A stretch of 47,960 bases of DNA, from assembly GCF_023264895.1 (NCBI RefSeq), contig NZ_JAHFUY010000028.1, positions 10,637 through 58,596 of the forward strand, written 5' to 3'. The notes below the pieces were generated by a model. That model was given only the letters and a program-made list of their open reading frames with translations. It was not told where the DNA came from and made no database searches. Position 1 is the stretch's first letter; each line of letters starts with the position of its first letter. The position numbers were made by a program, and so were the translations under genes. Shown one piece after another: positions 1-8,120 of this stretch. The stretch is from Herbiconiux sp. GTDB taxonomy: Bacteria; Actinomycetota; Actinomycetes; Actinomycetales; Microbacteriaceae.

Positions 1-323
1 TGCTCCACGAACTCGGGCAGACCGGATCCGCCGGAGCGCTCGAGCGCGGCCACGCACACGAGCCCGCCCACGGCGAGGGCGTGCTGGCGGTCGAGTGAGG
101 CATCGGGCAGCGCCACCGCCACGGCGTGCACGGCGAGCACGAGCTCGAGTCGCGGATCGTCGCTGTTGAGCCCGATCACCGAGGGGATCAGCGGGGCGAG
201 CCGGCCCCTCGCCTCGTTCGAGGTGAGGTCGTTGACCGCCCGGGCGAGCTGGGCGAGGCCGGCGTGCGTGCAGGCCGGATGATCGCTCCAGCGCTCACCG
301 GCGAGGTAGGAGGCGAACTCCAT
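1..323 (-). CDS. Conserved hypothetical protein, N-terminal part (truncated by window edge)
   Basis: An open minus-strand frame runs from an ATG at 323 to the window edge without a stop (107 codons). The product begins MEFASYLAGERWSDHPACTH and continues with alternating helical, Ala/Leu-rich segments, including RAVNDLTSNEARGRLAPLIP and LELVLAVHAVAVALPDAS. A GGAG ribosome-binding site lies about 8 nt before the ATG. Codon third positions are almost all G or C, as in neighbouring genes. It has no signal peptide, and I recognise no catalytic motif. The helix-rich sequence with conserved Trp, Cys and His near the start resembles conserved hypothetical proteins I associate with actinobacteria, but I cannot name a function. 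The C-terminus lies outside the window. The 189 bp between this gene and recG hold no convincing gene. Confidence 0.7.
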   Translation of the reverse strand, partial: MEFASYLAGERWSDHPACTHAGLAQLARAVNDLTSNEARGRLAPLIPSVIGLNSDDPRLELVLAVHAVAVALPDASLDRQHALAVGGLVCVAALERSGGSGLPEFVE

Positions 324-512
324 GAAGCACGCTCCGGATCGGGGGCTCCGGTGCCGGCCGGCGGAGAGCACCGGAACACCGTCCAGGCGCCAGGTGCCTG
401 AGGTTCGTGTGAAACTGCGAATGGATCCCATGGTCGACCACCACTTCGTCTCGGCGTGTGTTCCACTGTGCTCCCGAAAGCACGATTTATCAATGGTCTT
501 GCGGGCCCGGAA

Positions 513-3020
513 TCAGGTCTTGTCGAGGAACCGCCGCTCGGTCTCGAGCAGGCGCCGTTCGAGCGCGGCGCGGAGGGCCGGATGCTGGTCGAGGCGCGGG
601 TCGTCCTCGATGATCTGCAGGGCCACGCCGCGCGCATCCTGGATGACGTCGCCGTCTTTGATCACGCGGAGGAGCCGGAGCGACGAGCGGCCGCCGGACT
701 GCAGCGCGCCGAGCACGTCGCCCTCGCGGCGGAGCTCGAGGTCGACCTCGGCGAGGGCGAAGCCGTCGAGCGTGGCGGCCACGGCGTCGACCCGCTCGCG
801 GCCCACCGTCTCGGGCTCGGCGTTGGTGACGAGCAGGCACAGCCCCGGCACGCCGCCACGGCCGACGCGGCCGCGCAGCTGGTGCAGCTGGCTCACGCCG
901 AAGCGCTCGGCGTCGAGCACCACCATGGTGGAGGCGTTGGGCACGTCGACGCCGACCTCGATCACCGTGGTGGCCACGAGCACGTCGATCTCCCTCGCGG
1001 CGTAGGCGCGCATGATCGCGTCCTTCTCCTCGCTCGGCAGCCGGCCGTGCAGCGCCTCGATGCGGCGGCCGGCGAGGGCCGGGAGCTCACGCAGGTGGCG
1101 GAGGGTGTCGACGACGTTGGCCTTGGGCGGCGCCGGGGCGTCCGCGCTCTCCGGCTGGCCGGGCCCGCCGGGCTCGCCGGGCTCGCCCGGGTCGTCGAGC
1201 CCGTCGCCGGCGTCGTCGGCCGGGTCGATGGCGGGGCACACCACGAAGGCCTGGCGCCCCTTCTCGAGCTCCTCGGCCACGCGCTGCCAGATGCGGCCCG
1301 CCCAGCCGGGCTTCTCGGCGAGCGGCACGCTGAAGCTCTCGATGCCCTGACGACCCGCGGGCAGCTCGATGATGGTGGAGACGTCGAGGTCGCCGAAGAC
1401 GGTCATGGCGACCGTGCGCGGGATCGGGGTGGCCGTCATCACGAGCACGTGCGGCGGGGTCGCGGCCTTCTGCCGCAGGGTGTCGCGCTGCTCCACGCCG
1501 AAGCGGTGCTGCTCGTCGACCACCACGAGACCGAGGTCGTAGAACTGCACGTTCTCGGAGAGCAGCGCGTGCGTGCCCACGACGAGCTTGGCCTGGCCCG
1601 AGACCATGCGCAGCAGCGACTTCTTCTTCTCGGCGGTCGAGAGCTGGCCCGTGTGCAGCGTCGGCATGAGCTCGGCGGCGAGGTCGGGCCCGAGCACCTT
1701 GACGATCGAGCGAAGGTGCTGCGAGGCGAGCACCTCGGTGGGTGCGAGCATGGCCGACTGGCCGCCGGAGTCGGCCACCGCGAGCATGGCGCGCACGGCC
1801 ACGAGCGTCTTGCCCGAGCCGACCTCGCCCTGCAGGAGGCGCATCATCGGCACGTCGCTCTGGAGGTCGCGGGTGATCTCGCCGCCCACCACCTGCTGGT
1901 CGGCCGTGAGGCGGAACGGGAGCGCCGCGTCGAAGCGCTCGAGGTAGCCGCCGGGCTTCGGGCGGCGCGGCGAGGTCTTCACGGCGTGCGCGGCGCGGCG
2001 CTGACTCACGAGGGCGGTCTGCAGCACGAAGGCCTCGTGGAAGCGGAGGGTCTCGCGCGCCTTCATGTAGTCGGCGTCGCGCTGAGGGCGGTGGATGAGC
2101 TCGTACGCCTTCTGGGCGGTGAGGAGGCCCCGCTCGAAGCGCACCTCCTTGGGCACCGGATCCGGGAACGCGCCGGGAGCCTTCAGCCCGTCGAGCACGA
2201 GCTCCATCGCGTTCGCGACCTGCCAGCTCGCGATCGAGGCGGTGGCCGGGTAGATGGGGATGGGCATCTCGGCCCAGCGCTTCGCCTCGGCGTCGTCGAG
2301 CTCGGGGGCGGCGCCGTCGCTCAGGCTGCCGCGGCCGAGCGCCTCGTCGAAGAGCTCGTAGTTGGGGTGGGCGAGCTGCAGGGCGCCGCGGTAGTTCGAG
2401 ACCTTGCCGGCGAAGATGCCGCGCACCCCGGGGCGGAGCTCGCGGGCGCGCCAGGCCTGGTTGAAGAAGGTGAGGCTGATGTGGCCGCGGCCGTCCGAGA
2501 TGGAGACCTCGAGGATGGTGCCGCGGCGCGCCCGCATCTGCCGCTCGCGCACGTCGCGCACCTCGGCCACGATCGTGACGTTCTCATCCAGCGGCAGCAG
2601 GTCGATGGCGGTGAGCTCGCCGCGCTTGGCGTAGCGGCGCGGGTAGTGGTTGAGCAGTTCACCCACCGTGCGCGTGCCGAACGCCTTCTCGAAGGCGTTG
2701 GCCGTGCGGCCGCCGAGGAGGCCGGGCAGCTTCGCGTCGAGGAACGCTCCCGCCCCCGAGAGCCGGCGGAGCTCGGCGTCGCTCTTCGCCACGGCCGCGT
2801 CGATGTCGCGGCGGTCGTCGGCGGCCGCGTCGCGCTCGGCCTGCACCTCGCGGCGCTTCTCGTGCAGGGAGGCGGGGCGACTGCGCTCGAGCTCCCGCTC
2901 GAACTCGTCGGGCTCGAGATCGAGTTCGTCGGGGTCGTTGCGGTCGCCGGGGCCGTTGCGGTCGCTGGGCCCCCTCCTGCCCGGGCCCTCGCCCGACCCG
3001 CCCGCTGTCGAACCGCCCAT
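513..3020 (-). CDS. recG: ATP-dependent DNA helicase RecG
   Basis: RecG is a monomeric superfamily 2 helicase that regresses stalled replication forks and branch-migrates Holliday junctions. The product (835 aa with this start) shows the wedge/OB domain around residues 85-250, Walker A GEVGSGKT near 397, a DEQH box (VVVDEQHRFGVEQR) near 498, TATPIPRT near 531 and motif VI QLRGRVGRGG near 715. The ATG at 3020 was chosen because TAGGAT lies 7 nt before it (3028-3033), the leaderless arrangement seen repeatedly here. A further in-frame ATG and a GTG lie upstream (to 3050). Odd features are about 75-80 charged residues before the usual RecG start (FLDAKLPGLLGGRTA) and a Gly/Pro/Asp-rich insertion near residues 595-626. 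Internal GTG starts could remove part of the extension. It is divergent from rsmD. Confidence 0.96.
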   Translation of the reverse strand: MGGSTAGGSGEGPGRRGPSDRNGPGDRNDPDELDLEPDEFERELERSRPASLHEKRREVQAERDAAADDRRDIDAAVAKSDAELRRLSGAGAFLDAKLPGLLGGRTANAFEKAFGTRTVGELLNHYPRRYAKRGELTAIDLLPLDENVTIVAEVRDVRERQMRARRGTILEVSISDGRGHISLTFFNQAWRARELRPGVRGIFAGKVSNYRGALQLAHPNYELFDEALGRGSLSDGAAPELDDAEAKRWAEMPIPIYPATASIASWQVANAMELVLDGLKAPGAFPDPVPKEVRFERGLLTAQKAYELIHRPQRDADYMKARETLRFHEAFVLQTALVSQRRAAHAVKTSPRRPKPGGYLERFDAALPFRLTADQQVVGGEITRDLQSDVPMMRLLQGEVGSGKTLVAVRAMLAVADSGGQSAMLAPTEVLASQHLRSIVKVLGPDLAAELMPTLHTGQLSTAEKKKSLLRMVSGQAKLVVGTHALLSENVQFYDLGLVVVDEQHRFGVEQRDTLRQKAATPPHVLVMTATPIPRTVAMTVFGDLDVSTIIELPAGRQGIESFSVPLAEKPGWAGRIWQRVAEELEKGRQAFVVCPAIDPADDAGDGLDDPGEPGEPGGPGQPESADAPAPPKANVVDTLRHLRELPALAGRRIEALHGRLPSEEKDAIMRAYAAREIDVLVATTVIEVGVDVPNASTMVVLDAERFGVSQLHQLRGRVGRGGVPGLCLLVTNAEPETVGRERVDAVAATLDGFALAEVDLELRREGDVLGALQSGGRSSLRLLRVIKDGDVIQDARGVALQIIEDDPRLDQHPALRAALERRLLETERRFLDKT

Positions 3021-3139
3021 GGCGTCCATCCTAGGCGCGGCCGCCGACACCGGCTCCGTGCCCGGCGCCGTCAGCGTCTCCGGCAGCGGCAGCGTCTCGG
3101 GCTCCGGCGCCGTCGGCGGGTGGCGGTAGTGTGCAGGGC

Positions 3140-3730
3140 GTGACTCGCATCATCGCCGGTTTCGCCGGATCCCTGCCGCTCGCCGTGCCCCGCTCGGGCA
3201 CCCGCCCCACGAGCGATCGGGTGCGCGAGGCAATCTTCTCGGCGCTCGACGCGCGCGGCGGCCTCGACGGGCTCCGCGTGCTCGACCTCTACGCCGGCTC
3301 CGGAGCGCTCGGGCTCGAGTCGCTCAGCCGCGGCGCCTCGGTGGTGACGCTGGTGGAGAAGCACGCCGCGGCCGCGGGGGTCATCCGCAAGAACGCGGCG
3401 ACCGTGCTCGGCGCGCTGCCGAAGGCGTCGCGGGGCTCGGGCGCACCGCGCGCCGACGTCGTGACGCAGGCGGTGCAGCCCTACCTCCGCGCGCTGCCGG
3501 TGGTTCCGGGGGCGGGCTTCGACGTCGTCTTCATCGACCCGCCCTACGAGCTCCCCGAGGCCGACCTCGCCGCCGACCTCGCCGCGCTGGCGCCCCTCCT
3601 CGATCCGGATGCCGTCGTGCTGGTCGAGCGCAGCAGCCGCACCCCCGAGCCCACCTGGCCCGCCGGTCTCGCCCTCGACCGCACGAGGTCCTACGGCGAG
3701 ACCGTCCTCTGGTGGGCCTCCCCCGCCTGA
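3140..3730 (+). CDS. rsmD: 16S rRNA (guanine(966)-N2)-methyltransferase RsmD
   Basis: RsmD methylates G966 of 16S rRNA in the assembled 30S subunit using SAM. The 196-aa product has the family start TRIIAGFAGSLPLAVPRSG, the SAM loop LDLYAGSGALGLESLSRGA and the catalytic DPPY motif (FIDPPYELP, near residue 133). The GTG at 3140 is preferred over an in-frame GTG three codons upstream because it yields the conserved N-terminus and sits 7 nt after a TAGTGT box (3127-3132). The recG-rsmD pairing is common in actinobacteria, although here the two genes are divergent. rsmD converges on thiL, with an inverted repeat between them. Confidence 0.95.
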   Translation: MTRIIAGFAGSLPLAVPRSGTRPTSDRVREAIFSALDARGGLDGLRVLDLYAGSGALGLESLSRGASVVTLVEKHAAAAGVIRKNAATVLGALPKASRGSGAPRADVVTQAVQPYLRALPVVPGAGFDVVFIDPPYELPEADLAADLAALAPLLDPDAVVLVERSSRTPEPTWPAGLALDRTRSYGETVLWWASPA

Positions 3731-3768
3731 GCGCCGGTCGACAACGGAGGAACCTCAGGCCCCCGGCG

Positions 3769-3817
3769 GGCAACGGAGGAACCTGGCCCCGATCCGTCGC
3801 CGCATTCCTCCGTTGCC
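3769..3817. terminator. Inverted repeat between convergent rsmD and thiL
   Basis: Two perfect 13-bp arms (GGCAACGGAGGAA at 3769-3781 and its complement at 3805-3817) flank a 23-nt loop. A further direct copy of CAACGGAGGAACCT lies at 3742-3755. The position between two converging genes suggests a bidirectional terminator, but there is no T-run. Confidence 0.5.
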
Positions 3818-3863
3818 GTGCGTGCGCGGATGCGCGTCGCGCGTGTTCGGATGCGGCGACGGC

Positions 3864-5054
3864 TCAGCCGGCGTGGCCGTCCCAGTCGGCGTAGGGGTCC
3901 CAGCCGCCGAGGGCCGAGTGCGGGCGGTCGCCGATCAGGGCGTCGGGTCGCCCGCCGGGTGCGGAGGCCGCCTCCACCACTGTGCCGAGCGCCCTGAAAC
4001 CGGGCGGCAGGGGCACGTCGGCGGGGAAGGTCGCGAGCAGGGCGTGGTCCTCGCCGCCCGAGAGCACGAAGTCGGCTGCGCGGTCGCCCACCACCGCATC
4101 CGTGTCGATGAGGGCGCGGGCCTCGCGGGCGATCGCGGCGGGATCGAACGACACCGCGCATCCGCTCGCCACCGCCAGTCGCCTGGCGTCGAGCACGAGC
4201 CCGTCGGAGACGTCGAGCATCGCCGTGGCCCCCGCCTCCGCCGCCGCCGTGCCGAAGCCGATCGGCGCGCGGGGTGCGAGCTGGGCCTCCACGAGGTCGG
4301 GGTGCGCCGCGCGGACGGCCCGCCCCGCGGCGGCATCCGGCTCCCGAGCGGCCCCTGCGGCGACAGGATCCTGCCCGCCGGTCGAGCTCCTGCTGGATTC
4401 CGCACCGAGCTCGGAGTCGGCGGCCTCGAGGAGCGCACCGTAGCGCGGCAGGGGTGCGGAGCGGGGAGCCGGAGCGACCCCGTCGCGGAAGAGCAGCCAG
4501 ATGCCGGCGCCGGCCTGGCCGAGGGGGCCCGCCACCGCCACCACGTCGCCCGGGCGAGCACCGGATCGGGTCACGGGCGCGCGGCCGCCGAGATCGCCGA
4601 ACGCGGTGACGGCGAGCGTGAGCGTGGCCGAGACGGAGAGGTCGCCGCCCACCACGCCGCAGCCGGGGGCGGCGAGGGCGCAGGCGTCGCGGAGGCCGTC
4701 GGCGATGCCGAGCAGCACCTCCACGGGGGTCTCGAGCGGGGCCGCGATCGCGACCACGAGTGCGGTGGGCCGCGCGCCCATGGCGGCCACGTCGGCGAGG
4801 TTCGACATGGCGGCCTTCCAGCCGAGATCGTGCGGCGTCGACCAGGCGAGGCGGAAGTCGGGGCCGTGGATCATCATGTCGGTCGTCACCGCGTAGCGCC
4901 CGTCGGGCGCGGCCACGACGGCGGCGTCGTCGCCCGGGCCCAGCAGCTCGGCGTCGGCGTGCGGCAGCCGCGGGAAGATGCGCCGCAGCACCTCGCCCTC
5001 GCCCACCGAGGCGAGGGTCTCGGCGTTCGCAGGTAAACCGGAGTCGGGAGCCAC
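3864..5054 (-). CDS. thiL: Thiamine-monophosphate kinase ThiL
   Basis: ThiL phosphorylates thiamine monophosphate with ATP to give thiamine pyrophosphate. The 396-aa product has the AIR-synthase-like fold: GPGDDAAVV near residue 40, VTTDMMIHGPDF, the motif KAAMSNLADVAAMGARP, GGDLSVSATLTLAVTAFGD and the C-terminal MLDVSDGLVLDARRLA and LSGGEDHALL. A low-complexity insertion of about 50 residues (roughly 190-245, rich in Ala, Ser, Pro and Arg) interrupts the domain between the LFRDG segment and HPDL. The start is GTG, 6 nt after a TACCGT box (5061-5066), so the mRNA is probably leaderless. The gene is divergent from the DUF3515 lipoprotein with only 24 bp between the two start codons. Confidence 0.94.
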   Translation of the reverse strand: MAPDSGLPANAETLASVGEGEVLRRIFPRLPHADAELLGPGDDAAVVAAPDGRYAVTTDMMIHGPDFRLAWSTPHDLGWKAAMSNLADVAAMGARPTALVVAIAAPLETPVEVLLGIADGLRDACALAAPGCGVVGGDLSVSATLTLAVTAFGDLGGRAPVTRSGARPGDVVAVAGPLGQAGAGIWLLFRDGVAPAPRSAPLPRYGALLEAADSELGAESSRSSTGGQDPVAAGAAREPDAAAGRAVRAAHPDLVEAQLAPRAPIGFGTAAAEAGATAMLDVSDGLVLDARRLAVASGCAVSFDPAAIAREARALIDTDAVVGDRAADFVLSGGEDHALLATFPADVPLPPGFRALGTVVEAASAPGGRPDALIGDRPHSALGGWDPYADWDGHAG

Positions 5055-5060
5055 GCGTCA

Positions 5061-5070
5061 ACGGTAGCCT
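5061..5070. promoter_or_regulatory. Overlapping divergent -10 boxes (thiL / DUF3515 gene)
   Basis: On plus, TAGCCT (5065-5070) lies 8 nt before the ATG at 5079. On minus, TACCGT (5066-5061) lies 6 nt before the GTG at 5054. The two hexamers share the central TA. Both genes would then be leaderless and driven from one symmetric element. This is inferred from spacing alone. Confidence 0.55.
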
Positions 5071-5078
5071 GAACTCCG

Positions 5079-5660
5079 ATGTCCAGACCGCCCCGCCGCA
5101 CGGCCCCCGCCCCCCGCACCACCTCCGAGCACGCCGCCGCGCACGAACCCGCGGCCGCCGGCCGTCGGCGCTCGTCCGCACGGCGGGTCCGGGTGTCCGG
5201 AGCGGTCGCCCTCGTGCTCACGGGTGCCGCGGCCCTCGCCGGCTGCGCGGGCACGGTGGCCCTCGAGCCCGCGGCCGAGGCCACCGACCCGGCGTGCGCC
5301 GAGGTCATCGTGCGCCTGCCCGACACCGTCGGCGACGCCCCGCGGCGAGAGACGGATGCGCAGGCGACGGGCGCGTGGGGCGACCCCGCAGCGGTGCTGC
5401 TGCGCTGCGGGGTCGAGCCCTACGGCCCCACCACGCTCCCCTGCTACAACGTCAACGGCGTCGACTGGATCCGCGACGACGCCGACGACCCCACCTTCGT
5501 CTTCACCACCTACGGCCGCACCCCGGCGGTCGAGGTCATCGTCGACTCCGACGCCGCCTCCGGCACGAGCGCCCTCGTCGACCTCACCACGGCAGTCTCC
5601 GCGATCCCCCAGCAGCAGATCTGCCTCGACGCGGAGGACGTGCTGGACTCGGGGTTGTAA
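5079..5660 (+). CDS. DUF3515 family lipoprotein
   Basis: This is a small secreted lipoprotein of 193 aa. After about 38 residues rich in Arg, Ala and Pro comes a hydrophobic stretch (VSGAVALVLTGAAALAGC) ending in a lipobox LAGC, with Cys near residue 56. The mature part contains CAEVIVRLPDTVGD, AVLLRCGVEPYGPTT, PCYNVNGVDWIRDD and a C-terminal VSAIPQQQICLDAE, typical of the actinobacterial DUF3515 family. Its function is unknown. The gene normally sits beside ddl and thiL, as here, which hints at an envelope role. The start is an ATG 8 nt after TAGCCT with no Shine-Dalgarno, so it is probably leaderless. A copy of the two-hairpin 3' element follows 22 nt after the stop. Confidence 0.88.
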   Translation: MSRPPRRTAPAPRTTSEHAAAHEPAAAGRRRSSARRVRVSGAVALVLTGAAALAGCAGTVALEPAAEATDPACAEVIVRLPDTVGDAPRRETDAQATGAWGDPAAVLLRCGVEPYGPTTLPCYNVNGVDWIRDDADDPTFVFTTYGRTPAVEVIVDSDAASGTSALVDLTTAVSAIPQQQICLDAEDVLDSGL

Positions 5661-5682
5661 GCTTCCGCGCTGTGATACTGCC

Positions 5683-5774
5683 GCGCCGCCGCCTCTGCGG
5701 CGCGGGCGACATGTGAGGCCGCCGTCGTTCCGCGTCGCTTCGCGGCGCGGCCCGGCGACGGTCTCACCTTGGGT
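5683..5774 (+). repeat. Two-hairpin 3' element, copy A
   Basis: The 21-nt core (5683-5703) has arms GCGCCGC and GCGGCGC around a CGCCTCT loop. It is followed by GGGCGACATG, a second longer hairpin and a final CCTTGGGT. The core is identical in copies B and C. It starts 22 nt after the DUF3515 stop codon and has the same orientation as that gene. Confidence 0.8.
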
Positions 5775-5782
5775 ACAGGAAA

Positions 5783-5860
5783 AGGGCCCCTTGCGCGGCA
5801 TTCGGCCAGGGGCCTTCTCCATCCGCAAGACCTCTCTGGAGACCCAACGCAAGGGGCCCT
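5783..5860. terminator. Inverted repeat between the two 3' elements
   Basis: There are perfect 13-bp arms, AGGGCCCCTTGCG (5783-5795) and its complement (5848-5860). The 52-nt spacer itself contains partly complementary GGCC/CTCC segments. An A-run (ggaaaa) precedes the left arm, giving a T-run on the minus strand, so it may terminate transcription coming from ddl. Confidence 0.5.
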
Positions 5861-5869
5861 ACCTGCTCG

Positions 5870-5961
5870 ACCCGAGGCGGCACGGTTGCCGCGGAGCGCC
5901 GCGCAGCGACGCGCAGCGACAGCCGCGCCGCATGTCGCCTGCGCCGCAGAGGCGGCGGCGC
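5870..5961 (-). repeat. Two-hairpin 3' element, copy B
   Basis: Read on the minus strand, this copy starts 28 nt after the ddl stop with the identical 21-nt core (5961-5941). It continues AGGCGACATG, then a second GC-rich hairpin region, and ends CCTCGGGT. Its length of 92 nt equals that of copy A. Confidence 0.8.
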
Positions 5962-5989
5962 AGCACCAACACACCGCGCACCAACACCC

Positions 5990-7081
5990 CTACTTCTCCA
6001 GGGCCTGGGAGATGAGGTCTGTGATGAGCTCCGGGTACGAGACGCCCGAGGCTATCCAGCAGGCCGGGAACATCGAGATGGGGGTGAAGCCCGGCATGGT
6101 GTTGATCTCGTTAACCACGAACGAGCCCGACGGGGTGAGGAAGAAGTCGACGCGCGCGAGGCCCTCGCCATCGATCGCCGTGAAGGCCCGCGCCGCGAGC
6201 GCCTGCATCTCCGCCAGCTCCGCGGAGGTCAGGGCAGCGGGGCACACGAGCTCGACGCCCGCCCCGCCCAGGTACTTCGCCTCGAAGTCGTAGAACGCGC
6301 GATCCGTCATCACGATCTCGCCGGCCACCGACACGCGCGGTGCGGCGCCGCCCCGCCCGCCGAGCACGCCGCACTCGACCTCGCGCCCCACGACGGCCGA
6401 CTCGACGAGCACCCGCGAGTCCTCGGCGAAGGCCACCTCGAGGGCGGCCGGCAGCTCGTCGAGCGACGTCACGCGACTCACGCCCACCGACGAACCGGCG
6501 CGCGCGGGCTTCACGAACAACGGCAGACCGAGCGACGAGACCGACGCCGTCACGGTGGCGGCCGACGCCGCCCACGACGCCGCGGTCACGGTCACCCAGG
6601 GCGCCACGTCGATCCCGGATGCCGCGAGCACCGTCTTCGTGAAGTGCTTGTCCATGCCGAGCGCCGACGCGAGCACCCCCGACCCCACGTAGGGCAGCGA
6701 CACGAGCTCGAGCATGCCCTGCACCGTGCCGTCCTCCCCGAACGGCCCGTGCAGGATGGGGAACACCACGTCGACGTCGCCGAGCGCGCGCACCGCACCC
6801 GAGGGATCCTGCACCGACAGCGCACGCGAGGTCGCCGACGACGGCCACAGGATGCGCGACCCGTTGTCGACGACCTCGGGAAGCGAGGCGGGGTCGAGCC
6901 GGAACTTCGCCGGTGAGTCCTCCTCGAGCACGAACGCGCCCGACCGGGTGATCCCCACGGGGATCACGTCGTAGCGCGACCGGTCTATGGCCTCAAGAAC
7001 TCCGCCCGCGGTGGCGCAGCTGATCGAATGCTCGCTTGAGCGACCCCCGAAGAGCACCACGACCGTGATCTTTTCTGGCAT
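5990..7081 (-). CDS. ddl: D-alanine--D-alanine ligase
   Basis: Ddl joins two D-alanines with ATP to make the dipeptide used by MurF in peptidoglycan synthesis. The 363-aa ATP-grasp enzyme shows VVLFGGRSSEHSIS at the N-terminus, PILHGPFGEDGTVQG, the Gly-rich loop KPARAGSSVGVS, the Mg2+-binding DFFLTPSG segment and the C-terminal NEINTMPGFTPISMFP. The ATG at 7081 has a good AAAGGA ribosome-binding site, but it lies inside the 3' end of gpsA, overlapping by 89 bp in another frame. The tight gpsA-ddl arrangement suggests co-transcription with plsC and gpsA. Confidence 0.96.
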   Translation of the reverse strand: MPEKITVVVLFGGRSSEHSISCATAGGVLEAIDRSRYDVIPVGITRSGAFVLEEDSPAKFRLDPASLPEVVDNGSRILWPSSATSRALSVQDPSGAVRALGDVDVVFPILHGPFGEDGTVQGMLELVSLPYVGSGVLASALGMDKHFTKTVLAASGIDVAPWVTVTAASWAASAATVTASVSSLGLPLFVKPARAGSSVGVSRVTSLDELPAALEVAFAEDSRVLVESAVVGREVECGVLGGRGGAAPRVSVAGEIVMTDRAFYDFEAKYLGGAGVELVCPAALTSAELAEMQALAARAFTAIDGEGLARVDFFLTPSGSFVVNEINTMPGFTPISMFPACWIASGVSYPELITDLISQALEK

Positions 7082-8120
7082 CGAGTGTCCTTTCGCCCTG
7101 AGGGCCCGACTCGTCGTCGGTGGTCAGGTGGGGGGCAATGTCTTTCGGATCGAGCGTACCGGCCAGCACCTCGGCCACCTGACGGCAGATGGGCATCTCC
7201 ACGCCCTTCGCCGCCGCGAGCGCCAGCACGGGGGCCACGGAGGCGAGCCCTTCGGCGGTCTGCTGCATCGACTTCACCACGTCGGCGAAGCTGTAGCCCT
7301 GGCCGAGCAGCCGCCCCGCGGTGTTGTTGCGCGAGAGCGACGAGCCCGAGGTGGCGATGAGGTCGCCGAGCCCCGCGAGCCCCGACAGGGTCTCCGGATG
7401 CCCGCCGTAGGCCACCGCGAAATCGGTCATCTCGACGAGTCCGCGCGTGATGATCGACGCCTTCGTGTTCTCGCCGTAGCCCACGCCGTCGACGATGCCG
7501 ATCGCCACGGCGATGAGGTTCTTCAGCACGCCGCCGAACTCGGTGCCGATGACGTCCTGGTTGATGAAGGAGCGGAAGTAGCGGTTGGTGGCGATCTTCG
7601 CCACGGCCTCGGCGGTCTCGAGGCTCGTGGAGGAGACGACGGCCGCCGTGGGCTGCTCCTTGGCGATCTCGAGCGCGAGGTTGGGGCCGGATGCCACGGC
7701 GATGCGATCACGGTCGAACTCGAGCACCCGCTCGAGCACCTCGCTCATCCGGAGCCCGGTGCCCTTCTCGACGCCCTTCATGAGGCTGATCACGGGCACG
7801 CCCTCGGGGATCAGCTCCTTGATCTCGACGAGGTTCGACCGCAGCGACTGACTCGGGATCGAGACGAACACGAACTGCGCCTCGGCGAGGGCGGAGGCCA
7901 CGTCGGAGGTGGCGGTGAGCGAGACCGGCAGGTTGACGCCCGGCAGGTAGTCGCTGTTGCGCTTGGCCTCGCGGATCTCCTTCGCGAGCTCCGGCCGCCT
8001 GGCCCACAGGGTCACGTCGGAGCCGCCGTCGGCGAGGACCTTCGAGAACGTGGTGCCCCAGCTGCCGGCACCGAGCACGGTGACCTTGGGTCGGACGGGG
8101 ATGCTGCGTGTGCGGCTCAC
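6993..8120 (-). CDS. gpsA: Glycerol-3-phosphate dehydrogenase [NAD(P)+]
   Basis: GpsA reduces dihydroxyacetone phosphate to sn-glycerol 3-phosphate, the backbone for phospholipids. The 375-aa product has the Rossmann motif VLGAGSWGTTFSKVL, SLMKGVEKGTGLRMSEV, the substrate-site lysine segment GVLKNLIAVAIGIVDG and GENTKASIITRGL. The GTG start at 8120 overlaps the plsC stop (GTGA). The recognisable enzyme ends around DIAPHLTTDDESGPQGE. The frame then continues about 29 residues (RTLDARKDHGR...), reading out of frame through the start of ddl, which looks like loss of the ancestral stop. Its neighbour plsC uses its product. Confidence 0.95.
   Translation of the reverse strand: MSRTRSIPVRPKVTVLGAGSWGTTFSKVLADGGSDVTLWARRPELAKEIREAKRNSDYLPGVNLPVSLTATSDVASALAEAQFVFVSIPSQSLRSNLVEIKELIPEGVPVISLMKGVEKGTGLRMSEVLERVLEFDRDRIAVASGPNLALEIAKEQPTAAVVSSTSLETAEAVAKIATNRYFRSFINQDVIGTEFGGVLKNLIAVAIGIVDGVGYGENTKASIITRGLVEMTDFAVAYGGHPETLSGLAGLGDLIATSGSSLSRNNTAGRLLGQGYSFADVVKSMQQTAEGLASVAPVLALAAAKGVEMPICRQVAEVLAGTLDPKDIAPHLTTDDESGPQGERTLDARKDHGRGALRGSLKRAFDQLRHRGRSS

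Larger units (their letters stand above)
5661..5989. other. Non-coding 329 bp between convergent genes, filled with inverted repeats
   Basis: No credible gene lies here. From left to right it contains repeat copy A (5683-5774), a separate perfect inverted repeat (5783-5795 / 5848-5860) and repeat copy B (5870-5961) in the opposite orientation. The whole region could fold into a large nested structure and probably serves as the 3' untranslated and terminator region of both the DUF3515 gene and ddl. Confidence 0.7.

Noticed and set aside
324..512. Possible small gene between the first gene and recG
   Set aside because: The available frames are short, Arg/Pro-rich and without ribosome-binding sites. 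I see only a possible promoter for the partial gene.
456..3143. Very long plus-strand open frame opposite recG
   Set aside because: It is the antisense shadow of recG in GC-rich DNA. Its protein is a low-complexity Ala/Arg/Gly/His string without any family motif, while the minus frame has all helicase motifs.
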